64,000 nt of DNA from Cucumis sativus. Lineage: Eukaryota; Streptophyta; Magnoliopsida; Cucurbitales; Cucurbitaceae. A program made the position numbers and the translations under genes. Positions 11,680-25,560 of this stretch are shown in pieces (position 1 is the first letter of the stretch; each line of letters starts with the position of its first letter). Under the pieces are notes generated by a model that was not told where the DNA came from, searched no databases, and saw only the letters and a list, made by a program, of their open reading frames with translations. The DNA is taken from NCBI RefSeq assembly GCF_000004075.3, contig NC_026658.2:62001-126000 (forward strand), in the 5' to 3' direction.

Positions 11680-14600
11680 ATGGCCAATAATCCTCAATAT
11701 TCAGGTTTGCAGGTAAAATATTTCCGGATTCCATATTCTCTTTGTAATGTACACAATTTTTATTTGATCAAGAACTGAATATTTTGTATTTTGTTTCAAC
11801 TTCTAATTTCTTAATTGCATATTTTCTACTTCTGAAGCCCCTTCGGCCTCCTGTTGTTGGTCCCATGGATCAAGGTAGATCATTTGTTCCACCCATGACA
11901 GCTCAGGTAATAAGCTACTGACGGATGAGTCTTTTAAATCTTCTGTACATTAGGACCACAAAATCTCACGGAATTGATCTAACACAATTATTTATATCAG
12001 CAGTTTCGACCTGCAGTCCCTGGACCTCACTCACAGCAGTTTGTTCCCTTGCCTTCTCCGCATTTTCAGCCTCTTGGCCAGGGTGTTCCCTTGATGAATG
12101 CTGGAATGCCCCCTCCGCCTCCTCAACCTCAACAATCCCAGTTTTCTCAGCCAGTGGCTCACTTACCTTTAAGACCTTGTGAGCCAGTTCACGGGACATT
12201 ACCACCCCAAACAATTCCACTGCCAGTGGCTCAGCAAAACAGGCAATATACTCCTGAATTGCAACAAGCACAGCCTCTCACTCAACCTGCTGCTATTGGG
12301 ATGCCTGGTCCAGGTGGTTCTGGAACATCTTTATCTGCATCATACAGTGTAAGTTTTGTCAATCGTGGGGAAAACTTAATTTTATTTCTTTATAGTACAC
12401 TAAGAAGGTCTACGTAACAGTAAAATGATATTTGGCTATAAGATTCAATTATTTTGCATTCAAACTCCTCAAAGTTTTCGTGGATCATTGGTGTTTTACA
12501 ATAACTTCGTTAAATCCTTATTAGAATGTCTTTGTTGTAACAAGTTTCTGTTACTTGGTTCTTTGGGAGCAATTTTGAGATTGTTTAAATAATTTTTGTC
12601 ATGTTTAAAATCAATATGAAACATGTCTTTAATCACACAAAAGTTTAATGTTTAATTTTACACTTTTAAATGAAAATTTCATACCATCAAAATTGATTTT
12701 GAGTGATTGAAAAACATATTTTAGAATGAGTTTGACAATGACAAGAGATCATTTTAGAATCACTACAAAACATCCTCTTAGTCTGTTAGCTAAGATTGAG
12801 GGTAAAGGTATTCTTGTAATTTCCTATTTAAAGAGGGATCATTATTTTCTGTATTCTTGTATAGCTCTTGATATCTGATTTTATATCCTTTGATTTGTTT
12901 GAAATCTTTTCTGTGCAGTATGGGCCACCTCAAAATTACAATACCACTATTGTTCAACCTGTGCCCCAATCACATGCACCGGTTGTTTCTTCTGGAGGCC
13001 AGCTGGGGAGTTTGGTTTCAGTCACACCTCTGAATCACTCAAGAGAACAGCCTTATGCTACCTCCTCTGTAACTTCAGTATGTAATCATTTATTTTATAC
13101 TTTTTAATCTCCTTTTCTGCTATTGTCTTAGAGTAGCCTCGTAATTTACTTTGCATTTGCCCTTTTTCTTAATTTCAGGCAGCCAATGTTTTGCTGATGC
13201 CTTCTGCTACAGCAGCTTCATCAGAGTGGAGAGAACATACATCTCCTGACGGTAGAAGGTATTCACCATCACAAACACATTTTTCTATTCTATTTTGATA
13301 ACTCATTTCTCTTATATTACCTGGACTTCCAAGTCCTTAAGAACTCAGTTAAGTCCCCAAGTCTTTCATTTTTTCTCAATGAAAGTCCTGTCTGTCATTT
13401 AGAAGGAAAACTCAGTTAGGCCCCTCATGCAATTGCTAAAAATTTTAACTTGGAATTTTTCAGTAGGAAATTAATTTTTCTTTAGGTTGTGATTTCAGAG
13501 AGTGCTTCTGTACATAATGGCTGGCTAGTAAGTTTTTGTAATTTTTGCAAAAGAGGTTGGATGAAAATTTTATGTTATTATTAACTGATTGCACTTCTCA
13601 TTTTTCTTGTATCATTTTGGAAATTAATTTTTTTGTATTACCATGATCCCAGAGAAAGTTCTGCATGTGATGGCCAGCTAGCCTTATATGTGAAATTTTT
13701 ACACTAGTAGATCAATGACAATATACTGGTTATCATTTACTAATTGCATTTGCCTTTTTCTCTTTTTCCTTTTTATTCTTCCTCTTAATATCATGCTGTT
13801 TTCTTCTTCTTTTTTCTTAGATATTATTACAACAAGAAGACCAAAATATCTAGCTGGGAGAAGCCTTTTGAATTGATGACTGCAATAGAGGTGAGTTGAA
13901 GGGCAGACTTAGCTATCCATTGAAATGCCATACTTGCAGTGGCTTTTGATTTTCTGGATGTTGCATTTTTCTTACCCCTGTTAATATTTATTCTAAATTT
14001 TTGACATTCTCTCTCCAGGGACGTTTTTCTATTTTCAAGAATGGTACTAGTTAATACTTAATTGAAATTTATTCCCTTGTTCTTTTACCTTTTTGTTTAT
14101 TTCCTATTTTGTATATGATTACACAATGCTAGAACTGGTAAAATTATTATTTGATTGGTACGTGCCTTGGAGGATTATCAAAGGAAAATACCAAATAACT
14201 GACAGAATGTTGTTTTATGCCCCTTAATTCCAAGTTAAAATGGGATTACTCAACTTGTTTTGCATGGGATGAACGTGAAAGCTATCTTCTTAAAATTCAG
14301 TCTGTTAATAGGAAAAGAAACTGCATGAAATCCTTTTTCTTCTTTCTCATTGCGTGTAATTTGAATAAGATGTTAATTAATTGTCTAAGTGTGGTGTCTG
14401 AGCCTCTTGCAACTGTTATTAAGGCAAACCTTTCCTTCTAGAATTTTTGAGATATACTGGCATCTGTCATGTGTTGTACTACCTTTCACTGTTTGCATAT
14501 CATTCTTTTTGCAACTTACTTTCCGTGCTGCTTTCTGTAAATGAGTTGTGTAACTTCGGTAGCTTTAAAGATGCTTACAGGTACATGCTGTGCTACTCTG

Positions 14601-17600
14601 TTGAGAGGTAGGATAAGCTGTCAGTCTTTGCTGCTTGCTCTCCCTATCTTTCTTGAATGTCAGTAAATTTCTGTTATTTGTGTTATTTCTTTGACCTGTA
14701 GTATGACACCCTTATTAATTTATCCAGTTGAATGCTTCTTCAACATTGCTATGGTCATTAATTATGTTGATATTTGTAGGATATGTTACTGGATAATTAT
14801 TATATTTCCACGATGACTTTCAACATGAAAAGTTGAAGCATTGATCTTGATCCTAGCACAAACAATAATTTTATTTGGATGGTTATGGTTTAAATAAATT
14901 GAATTTGAAAATAACTGGAATCTTAATAGAGACCCAAATACATTTTCCTTGAGTTATATGAGCCTATATGTTTTTTCACTTAGGGGCTCGGAATTACCCA
15001 TCTTCCTGCTTTTGACTTCTTCATCTTCATTTTTGATGATTTTTTTATCTTAGGATAATGTCTTTGGAATCAGATAATTTCTGAGAAAATCAAATTTTCT
15101 CTTTTGTTCTTAGCTTTGGTTGACAACTCACATAGAGACTATTGATATATATCATAGTTTTGCTCTCTCCCAGTTGGTGTATTACGTGTAAGAATTTTAT
15201 GAAAGTTAAAAATCACGTTCTCTCTCTCTCTCATTGCTTGATATTTTCGTTTGCATTTCTGGTTTTTGCATGGCAGCTAGGAAGTTTTATTCAAGTCACA
15301 TTGTGGGCAGAGTTTTGAGGGAAAAGATAAAAGCTCTCTGGTTCAATATGGTCAAGAGTTTATCTGGCAGATTTGGGTAGTTAGAAATTTGAGAGTTTTT
15401 GAAGATTAATTTGTTGACTTAGAGGATGTTTGGGCTTGCTATATTTTCAGTCTCCACTAACCTATGACCTTTTGCTGAGTCCCACGATGTTTATTTTATT
15501 TTTTTATTTTTATTTCCTTTCTAAACTGTTTATGTGGGTAAACCTACACTCCCCTTAAAGTACATATTCACTAGACAATAATCGAAGTCTTATAAATGAC
15601 TGTTTACTAGAGTTTTGACTTGTCAAAATCTCGTTTTTGTGACAGAGGGCAGATGCATCAACCAACTGGAAAGAGTTCACAAGTCCTGAAGGAAGAAAGT
15701 GAGCAGTCTAACTCAACCAATCTAATTGACTACAAGCTCTTTGATTCTTCAATGCATTCTTCACTCATTAGCCCTATTTAACATTATGGATATGGTACAG
15801 ATATTATTATAACAAGATGACCAAAGAATCTAAATGGATAATTCCCGAGGAACTGAAGGTTCATTTAATATCTTTCTTGACCGTGCATACTTGTGGCTTT
15901 TCAACTTTTTATCTTTTGGTTTATTAATTGTTTCCCATGCTATTTTGGTGCATTGAGTATCTGAAGTTGGCTCGGGAGAGAGTAGAGAAGTCATCTACTC
16001 TAGGAACTGAGAAGGAACCTGTTCCTCTTGAACTCCCTTCTGTTTCTACTCTGGAAGCACCATCTACTACTGCTGATACTCAAACTACTGCCAAAGAACT
16101 AGCATCTAATGCATTGTCAGTAGCTGCTGCCGATTTACAAACTGATAAGGATGCTTCTCCTGGTGCTGTTTCAAGTGTAGAAACAAATGGTGGAGTTCAG
16201 TCACCTGTCAATATAGTTCCTTCTAGTTGTGCTATCTCAGAAAATGACGACTCTGCTGGTGTCGTGGAGGTTACTACTGTAGAACCCAGGTATTGGCAGT
16301 TACCTAAGTGAGTGCTCTCTTTTTCTTGTATGTAGGATGAGTTTGGGGTGACTGACTTTTGAGGGAAATGTCTCTATTTGAAGTATATTTTTCTATGAAT
16401 GCTTAAAGTGCTTTTATAAAACCCTTTATAGTACTTTTAGAATTTTCGAAGTCACCCTTAGTTATCAAAATTCTTTGGACTTTTTGAAATGTACTTTTAT
16501 TTGTCTAAAACAATTTTCACTTTCATGTCCGACACTTACCTCACCTGTATTCTGATTTACATCCCATTTTATATTCTCTCATAAAGTGAGTAGTAGGAAA
16601 CATGCATTTTTCTGTAGCTGTAGGATAATTGAATAGATGCATAGAATTAAAGAACTGAAAGCAAACTTATGAAAGGGTATGATAAATTTTTCAAGTCAGT
16701 GAGATCTCTGATGAACGAGTGTCTTAAAGAATTATGAAACAATCCAACTCCAAATACTTTGGCAAACCTACAAGATATTGCATCAACATTATTGGTATTG
16801 TTATGGGGGGAAAAAAAGAAAAGAAAGAAAGAAAAAAGGCAATAACATTTAAAATCCTAACTTGATTTAGACCTTTCTATAGAATTTTTCACTTTCTATG
16901 CAAATTAAGATTTATTAATGGATTATTATATGCAGGAATGATTTGAACCAGTCCTCTGCTCAGGATACTGAGAATTTGACAGATGGTGTTTCTGCCCAAG
17001 AACTTGAGGTTGGACCTGATTGTTTTTATTCTGATTTAATGTATTATGTTTTTCCATCCGTTATTAATTGTTCTTCATCATTATTAAGGAAACTAAGAAG
17101 GATACATCAGATGAGAAAGTTGAATTTACATTGGAAGAGAGAGCTATTGATCAGGACACTTCGGCTTATCCAAATAAGCAGGTAAAATTCTAACCTACCT
17201 TGTCCCCCACCCCTTCCCTCTTTAGGCTGAATTTTATGTCTTTTCTGATTATCAATCTCTTATGTAGGAAGCTAAAAATGCATTTAAAGCCCTCCTGGAG
17301 TCTGCTAATGTTGGTTCTGATTGGACTTGGGATCGGGTAATTGATAAATATGTCCAAGTTTCTGCTTGTAATTAAGCCACTATCTATAACTTGTATCTTA
17401 ATTTATCAGGCCATGAGAATTATAATTAATGACAAGAGGTATGGTGCTCTGAAAACACTTGGGGAACGGAAGCAGGCTTTCAATGAGGTATGGCATGTTG
17501 AACTATTTTACTCTAGTCCCCCTTTGTTTTTGAACTCGAACCCCAAAGGGAAATGTGAACTCTAGTCTGTGCTATTAAATTTCTGTAAGATGGACCTGTG

Positions 17601-20600
17601 ATGCTGTTAGTGATTCATTACGTAATCTGTAGTTTGTTGTGTGTCATAGTTCCTTGGTCAAAGAAAAAAACAGGAGGTGGAGGAAAGACGAACCAAACAG
17701 AAAAAAGCGCGGGAAGAATTCAGAAAGATGCTGGAAGTTTGTATCTTCTTTCAAAGCTTGTTCGAACCTATTCCCACACAATTTTCTTATCTTTTACCTG
17801 TATCTGGTTCTGTGCAGGAGTCAACAGAGCTCACTTCATCTATGAGATGGGGGTTTGTCTTCTACCCATCTACGATCCTTTTCCATGTTCACCTTTGTTA
17901 TTATGGGTTGTCTGCTTTCTTTGTGATTTGTGACACTTACAAAAATTTTAATGAACAGCAAAGCTGAGTCAATATTTGAAAATGATGAGCGATTCCAAGC
18001 AGTTGAAAGAGATAGGGACCGACGTGATCTCTTTGAGAGCTTCTTGGAGGAACTCAAGAACAAGGTATGCATCTGTATCTGTATGGCTCCCACCTCTTCT
18101 CTTTTGACCACAGTTTTGCTTTGATGGAAAGTTGACTAGTTTTTCATCGTCCTTCACTACTTTCATTTTTTTTCCTTCTAATCATGCATGAGGTCAGCTT
18201 GGTCCCTCTTCTGTTTTGGCCTTGTTTTTTATGACCTGTTTATTTTTTGGTATGCCCAATGAACTTTCTTTAATTTTCTCTGTGAAGTATGGTATTGTCA
18301 GAAACATAGTAGTGGATTAAATTCGTCAATTGGCACATGCATGTAGCTGTAGTAGATATCCTGAGTAAAGTTCTTATGAACGCTTGATGGAAGTTCAATA
18401 CATTATCTAGTGTCCCTGTTCGTACTAATCACTTGCCACTTCTTAGCTACCTAAAAGTATGTGGATTTAAATGGTTAATTCAGCGCAATTAAAGTATGTT
18501 ATTAAATAGAAAATTCAGATATTTGCACCACAATTTTAAAGGTGTCCATTCTTCACTTTCCCTTTTCTCTACATGATTTATGCTTCAAGTAAATCTTATT
18601 TCTCGGTTAGGTTGTTGAAAGGAAGCTGTGTGGAGGAAAATTTATTAATTTTTGTCTTTTCAACAATTTTCTTTTTCACTAATATGATGGTGGTTGATGG
18701 TCAGGAGCGTGCAAAAGCACAGGAGGAGCGTAGTCGAAACATTCTGGAATATAGAAAATTTTTAGAATCTTGTGACTTTATCAAGGTACTCTTTTAGGCT
18801 TTCTGCAATGTCTCAAACATTTATTTTGTACCATTAGGCACCCTTTTAAGAACTTCAGCTTATCTGTCTTAGTTGGCAATTGGCGCTCTCTTTGTAATCA
18901 CCTTTAGGTGCTTGGGGTTTCTCTTATTTCATTTTATCAATCAAATGAATGTTTCTTATCACAAAAAAAAAAAAAAAAAAAAAAAAAGAAACTCGATTGA
19001 AGTGTTCTACTATTTGTATTCCTTCAAGGCTAGTAGCCAGTGGCGTAAAGTACAAGATCGGTTAGAGGTTGATGAAAGATGCTCACGCCTTGAAAAAATT
19101 GATCGTTTGGAAATATTCCAGGTAACCTTTTATATTCTAATAAATATTCTAACATCTGTTCGTTTGTTTTCATTTGTTTTTTTTATTTATATTTTAATGG
19201 CTAATTTGAAACAGACCCATTATTATATTAATGAAAAAAGAAGGAACAGCGTAAAGGCGTTGGGAAAGAGGGATCCCTAAGCCTAAAGAGGAGGTGCAAA
19301 AACGTTATACTAATGTTTATAATGACTGACCAATACAAATAATTGCAACAGATTGGCCTAAGAATTTAGGAGTACAATTAGCTAATCCAAATAGCCTTCA
19401 GGGAATGTTTCCTTTCATTGAAATATTATCACATTTCTCCGATGTTAGAATGTGATTGAGGATAACATTCTTAGAGGATCTCATTTTCACACGTTTTGTG
19501 ACATCCATCTTGCCTGAACGTATGTACTTTTCTCCGTAAACTATAACTTTCAATTTTTTTGTACAAGCTTTCTCTCACAAATCTCCTTACATTTGCATGT
19601 TTATTTCACCAACTTCTCTTTGCACACCCTTTCACAAAAAACACACACACAAAGAATAAGCATCGCTTCCATGTCTAAGGAGTTACCAGAAATGATATTG
19701 GGAAAAACAAAACTCTTTTAGCTAAATGGTTATGGCGCTTCACCTCTGAACCTGATTCCCTATGGCGAAAAATCATCACTACTAAATTTGGTCCCCATCC
19801 TTTTGTCTGAGCAGAACTCTTAATGTATATTACAGGAATACCTACGTGACTTAGAAAAGGAAGAGGAGGAGCAGAGAAAAATACAGAAGGTACTTCTGTT
19901 TGCTTCCTTGTTTAATATTGTACTTTCCCTTCTATAAATAAACTCCTTAAATTTTATGTACCATAGGAAGAATTGAGAAAAGCAGAACGTAAAAACCGTG
20001 ACGAGTTTCGCAAGATGATGGAAGAACACATTGCTGCTGGGCTTCTTACTCCTAAAATTCATTGGCGTGACTACTGCATGAAGGTCGATACTTGACATTT
20101 TCTTTATTATATTTCTTAATTACGATTAAATATATATGGTAATAGCATTCTGAGAATGTGCATCTCTCACTTCCACTCTCATATCTCCTCAGGTTAAAGA
20201 GCTACCTGCATATTTGGCTGTTGCTGCAAATACTTCTGGTTCAACTCCAAAAGATTTGTTTGAAGATGTTGCGGAAGAGCTACAAAAACAAGTTAATAAA
20301 CTACATCTTTTGATCTCTTTGCGAGTACTTTACAGACATTTTCTATCTTAAAAATGTTAAGTAATTTCTGGATATTTATTTGATTTGGTTAAGGTGGTTT
20401 GTGATAGCAACAGAAAGCAAGGGGTAATATGGTGATTAGTAAGTTAGTTTGTTAAAAGGCAATTATGAGGTTGCCATATTGTATGTGTTTAGTTTTGAGT
20501 GCTTTTCTGTTTTTTTTTTTAATTGGGGGGGGGGGGGGGGTAAGAAATATCTGAAAGACTTCATTAGTCAAAAGAGGAGGAAAAATACAGAGAACAACCT

Positions 20601-23600
20601 GAAGGAGCCCTTCTCCAGATTTCAACCTGAACTTTTATCTTCCAAGCTTAACAATGAATCAATGTTGATTGGTTGACTCACTTTCTTTTTGATCGTCCCT
20701 TAACAGTTTCGATAGACAGTTATTTTATCTAGTATAGTATCTTTGTTTTACATGTATTAATATCTCTATGTTGTAAAGACTGTGTAAGGATTCTACTTGA
20801 TTACTTCACTATTTCTCCCTTACAATGGCAAAAAACAGAGGCAGCCCTCTGTTATCTTTATCTATATATAGCCAAAATGAGTACAGAAATCATAAAGATT
20901 CAAGAAAACAAGGAACAATAAAGACAAACCCAGCTTCTTATAGGGAAAAACTGGATATTCTCCTAGGCTAAGCAGCCGCCAACTTAAGGATAAAAATAAA
21001 ACCTACCTCCCCTAGACCTAAAGAACCTATTTATATTCCTTCTCTCATCTTTCTCTTATTTCTGTGCCTGGGCCCCACACGCACGATCTCCTCCTCTTTT
21101 TCCTTCCTCATTAATAATTTGTCCAATTACTTTTCTGCCCCTCCTTTGATATGTATGAATAATTGGAGGTCTTACAGACTGTTTGTTTGGTCTTTTAGTC
21201 ATGCTTGTTATCACTTATTTTGGATATGATGAGGGCGCTAAGGGGGGTGTTCGGCACACCTACTGATTTTGAGGTTGTTTTGTTCATGGTATAAGTCTCT
21301 TGTACAATGAGCTTAAGTTCCATTTTTATCTAATAAAAGAGGCTTGTTTCCCTTGAAAAAAAAAACAAGGAGCCCCTCTCGAAAACAAAGATTACAAGAT
21401 GACCTTCCTATCTAGGTGTGATAGAGTGAGTGGTGTAATTACAATTTTGTGTTGGGTACTCGTACTCCAATTAGAAGCTGTAAATTGTACAACATCACTG
21501 ATATTCTCAGAAGAGTTACACTTATTTGAAAACGTTATGTTATTTCTCTTGACATTAGCCCTAAAATAGCCTTCGATACATCGCTCCGTAGCACGTTGGC
21601 TTGTCTTTCAACCTTTTCTACTTAGTGTGCTGGGTGGATTCATATACCTTGAATTGTAGGGAAGTTATTGTGTACTCCATTACTGATCTTGTGAAGTGTT
21701 TCAATTTTTCTGTCAGGGAAGATGTACTCTCCATTACCGATCTTGTGATACCATAAAAATACGTCTCTATGCTTTGTTGTTGAGAAAAAAAAGTAGTTTT
21801 TATTTTTGTGGTTATTTTAGGTATTTCCATGTACTGTACTCACAATACAGCATTCCTGCATATTGTTAATTTGTTACCTATTAAGAAGCAATATTCTGTT
21901 CTCACTAGTCACCTTTACTTTCGTATTGATAAAATGCTGCTGTATTGAGGCTGATTTTTTTTGGGGGGGGTTATTTTTGCAGTATCGTGATGACAAAACT
22001 AGAATAAAAGATGCTGTGAAGCTGAGGAAGGTATTTTTCATCCGCACAAGCATTTTTACCTGTTCTGAATTAGTAGTTTATAATCTAATCTTTTGGGACC
22101 ATCAGGTTGCAATATCATTGTCATGGACACTTGATGACTTTAAAGCTGCCATTTCCAAAGATATCGGGAATCCTCCAGTACCAGACACCAACTTAAAGGT
22201 ATTTTCCAGGCCTAAAGCATCCTTATTCTTGATGGAATTGAGCAATCTACCAAAGATCAAGCCTCTTTAGGAATGCGGTCCGAGTTATCAGTTGCTTTGA
22301 ACTTCTCCTTTTGTTGGACATCTGCAATTCATTTGATATCAGTTTGCAGTGATGGTTTTGAGTGCTTTTCCTGTAGCTTGTTTGTATGAATTAGTGATTT
22401 TGCTTAAGTGTTTTCAATAAGCTTTAGTTCAGTCTTTGTTCACTGCCTTGTTTCTGGAATTTTTCCAGTGGTGATCTCATTATGAATGTGCACATATTTC
22501 TGCTTATCTAGTAAGTCATATACTTGCTTTCTTACGTGCTACTGACTCTGATGGAGATTTTGATGTTCTACATGCTTTGTACTATCAGAGCTCTACTGGA
22601 GTGTATTCTGATCTAGAGGTACTCATGAGTTGCCCATCATTCTCTAGCACCACCCAGAACCTAATTTTAGTCACATATGTCGTTTTCTTGAACTTTTTGA
22701 TGTGACAGCTACAATATTTGAACTTTTGGAAACAAAATAAAACAAACTAGGATTGACTTTAGGTCATAAGCTGCTCAATAAAATTTCCTCTGTTGCTGGA
22801 TGTTAAAACTTCATTTAAAAATCTTGATCAAAGCTCGTTAAACAACTTTCTCCAAGAAAGGTTTTTTTTTCTATTTACACAAAAATGGAACAAAAATGAA
22901 AAAGAGAGGCATCATGGTTAGTCTTCTTTAGAGATAATCTAGGTGTCTCAGGTTAGGATTCTGACCTTGTAAGATGAGCTGTTAACAATGCTATACAGGT
23001 GGTTTGTGGAACTCTCCTTCTGTGAGTGTTATGTTATGGAATTGATCCTTTATGTTGGATATCTAGTATCTATAGTTTGTCTGTCTTAATGAATTAGAGA
23101 TGCTTTTGCAGAAAATTAGAAGACCTTGATGGCCTCTGCGATTGTAATTAGTGCCAAGATGACGGTGTTAACTTTTTTGTACTAGTTCTATGTTTGCCAC
23201 GATATTTTTCTTTTGTTCTCTTGTTTCAGTTATCAAGATTGTTAATCACATGCTGGGTAAGATGCCCCAGGAGGAAATCTGCTAGTCCACCAAAACCAAA
23301 ATATCTTCCACGTTTTCTCATTTTTGTTTATGGGAATGTGTTATGTATCTGTATAAAATAATAGTGTTTGCATGTGCTTGTATTTAATCTTTCGCATGAT
23401 AAATTATTTGTATAAGACAACATTATTTTATTCATGGCAAAAATTACTGGTTTGAAGTACTTCCTATACCGTTCAACTTCACGTATTTTTTCTCATGTGC
23501 TCCCTTTTTAATTATGCATGGACTATGGTTTGCAGTTAGTATTTGATGAGTTGCTCGAACGGGCTAGGGAGAAGGAGGAGAGAGAAGCTAAGAAGCGTAA

Positions 23601-25560
23601 ACGTCTTGGGGATGATTTTTTTAATCTTTTATGTTCATTTAAGGTTTGTTAAGTTTTTTGCTATGTGTTAGTTCATATCTTAGTAAATGAGTGGGTCTTT
23701 TTATATTTTCTCCGCAAGGAAAAAGCAAATAAATAAAGATTACTGGAGGTCTCGAACCCATTTTCACCTTATGCATTTGTTGTAGGAAATATCTGTATAT
23801 TCCAATTGGGAAGACTCAAAATCCTCTTTTGAAGGAAGCCAAGAATACAGGTATTCCTCATTTTCATTATGTTACTGCACATTTTATGCTATTTTTTTAG
23901 CTTAAACCCCTTGAATAGAAATCAAGGGCTCTCATCTTCTTTTCTAGTTTTTGTATTATTATTGTTTCTTTTTCTTTTTTAATTGAAACATTTATTTTTT
24001 TTTGAAAATGATACAAGTCACTATTATTAATATTGAAAATAGAGACAAAGCTCAATGTACATGAGGGACATACAAAGAGCAACCGGGGAGGGGGAGGATC
24101 AGCAATTGAATTGAAACATTTAATTGATTAATGAAATAGTGGAAAAAAAATCCATCACATGGATACAGTAAAAGCCTGCAATTGGAGATTAAATAAGATG
24201 AGCTTAAGTGAGTAGAAGGCCATTTAGTTTTAATTTCTCTACTACCACTACTACTACTACTATTACTATTATTTCTTGTGCTTTTGACTTTTAGGTATAT
24301 AATTTCCCCGTATATGTTAGGTTCTATTTCTTTCTCTGACAAACTGTCTTGTCCTTTTCGTTTACTTGAATTCTGTAAGGATTTACCTTTTGAATTAAAT
24401 TTTGTAGTGCCATTGAGGATGAGAAACTATGTAAGGAAATATTTGAGGAGTACATTGCGCAACTGAAGGAACACACAAAAGAAAATGAAAATAAGCGAAA
24501 GGAAGAAAAGGTACTCAGCTACTTTCTGTTCAATTCTTTAATTTATACACAATGCCGTTGAGTTTTTATATATAGTCTGTTAGTTATTGAAAACATCAAC
24601 GGTTGAAATATGATTTTTTTTACATAATATAAGTATATCTTTCCTTTTGGTTTCAATATTATTGGAAGTCTGGTTCTGTGTTTGAACTCTTACAATTTTA
24701 TTTCTTCCTGGGTTACATTGATTTCCATTTATTGGGTTTTACATAGATTCTTAAGTTCATAAGCGAGAGAGTGCATTAATTTACTGCTTAAACAAGCTGA
24801 TTGGTGTTATGTTTTTCGGTTTCTGTGTTTGGGTGGGGGGGGGGGGGGTGTAAATTTTTTTATTGGTGGCCTCGGTTGTTATATTTTAATCCCGAAGTCA
24901 GCTACACAGATTTTGAGATTCTACAGAGGCTATGTGCATTGCTGTTTAATAAAAAAGTCAATTTTGCTTCTGAAGTTTTTTCTCCAATTTGATAGGCAAG
25001 AAAGGAAAGAGAGAGAGAAGAAAGAGAGAGAAGGAAGGAGAAACACAAAAAAGGAGAAAGAGAAAAAGAGGATCACTTCAAGAAAGATGGAGTAGACAAT
25101 GAAAATGTTGATGTTTCAGATACCCTCGAATTGAAAGAGAATAGGCGATTGGACAAAGAACGTAGTAAGAAACAAAGGAAGAGGCGATATAGTGATGAGG
25201 AATACTCGGATGAAGATGAAGCAGGCCATGATCGATCCAAGAAATCCCAATCACATAAAGACCGGAAGAAGTCTAGGCGGGTACATTATCTTTTCTTTTC
25301 CCTCTGAAATTGTTGATTTCTCTTTCCCCTACATTATACTTATTTTTCTCTAAATATCAATAACATTTAATTCTATGCTCCCATCTTTGTCTTGCTGTGT
25401 GGGCCTGTGTTTGATTTTGTAGCATGGATCTGCTCATGAGTCAGATGGTGAAAGTAGACATAGAAGGCACAAGAGAGATCATCGAAATGGTTCATATAAG
25501 AATTTAGATCACGAGGAGCTTGAAGATGGGGAATGTGGCGACGATGGGGCAAGTAGGTAG
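11680..25560 (+). CDS. PRP40A: Pre-mRNA-processing protein 40A (28 coding exons)
   Basis: Exons: 11680-11712, 11838-11906, 12001-12348, 12919-13077, 13179-13258, 13821-13890, 15646-15698, 15801-15858, 15967-16307 (or 16289), 16936-17008, 17089-17181, 17268-17336, 17410-17487, 17650-17736, 17818-17852, 17959-18064, 18705-18785, 19029-19121, 19836-19889, 19967-20083, 20193-20291, 21983-22030, 22106-22198, 23536-23643, 23786-23850, 24408-24510, 24996-25280, 25423-25560. All phases close to 1011 residues (1005 with the short exon 9). PRP40 is a U1 snRNP-associated splicing factor in the nucleus that bridges the 5' splice site and branch-point proteins and binds the RNA polymerase II CTD. Domains: a Pro/Gln-rich N-terminus (1-203), WW1 (W220/W242/P245), WW2 (W261/W283/P286), a Ser/Thr-rich linker (291-455), six FF repeats (about 460-515, 528-585, 598-655, 668-735, 740-800, 802-862), and a K/R/E-rich, partly RS-like tail ending in an acidic DGECGDDG-type segment. 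Confidence 0.93.
16290..16309 (+). promoter_or_regulatory. PRP40A: Two in-frame alternative 5' splice sites, PRP40A exon 9
   Basis: Donor A (CCCAG|GTATTG, GT at 16290) and donor B (CCTAA|GTGAGT, GT at 16308) are exactly 18 bp apart. Both leave phase 2, and both join exon 10 (16936) in frame. Use of A gives ...EPR-ND...; use of B inserts six residues (YWQLPK). GTGAGT is the closer match to the intronic part of the donor consensus, whereas A has the better exonic AG. Both may be used. Confidence 0.55.
18963..18987 (+). repeat. A25 run in PRP40A intron 17
   Basis: An unbroken run of 25 adenines ends about 40 bp before exon 18 (19029). It may be a slippage tract or the poly-A tail of a small retroposed fragment; no flanking duplication was identified. 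Confidence 0.8.
19688..19810 (+). mobile_element. LINE ORF2 fragment in PRP40A intron 18
   Basis: An open stretch of 40 codons ending in TGA reads [18 protein letters not shown] then [20 protein letters not shown]. The pattern N-K[10 protein letters not shown] ... LWRxII is typical of plant non-LTR retrotransposon ORF2, in the region after the reverse transcriptase and before the zinc-binding zf-RVT domain. Both ends are truncated and no complete element is present. The fragment is in the same sense as the host gene and stops 25 bp before exon 19. Confidence 0.75.
20292..21982 (+). other. PRP40A intron 21 (1.7 kb)
   Basis: The longest internal intron after those around exons 6-7. It contains the G16 run and, from about 20800 to 21160, a more GC-rich stretch with a CTATATATAGCC word and GCCTGGGCCCCACACG, which looks like the end of an old inserted element. 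No coding homology was recognised and no terminal repeats were paired with confidence. Confidence 0.5.
20525..20540 (+). repeat. G16 homopolymer in PRP40A intron 21
   Basis: Sixteen consecutive G follow a T-rich run. It lies in the long intron 20292-21982. Further G runs occur at 21963-21970 (G8, 12 bp before the exon 22 acceptor AG) and 24835-24848 (G14, intron 26). Confidence 0.9.
24835..24848 (+). repeat. G14 homopolymer in PRP40A intron 26
   Basis: Fourteen consecutive G after TTTGGGT. It lies in the 485-bp intron before exon 27. Candidate slippage tract or multimolecular G-quadruplex former; a single run cannot fold alone. Confidence 0.9.
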
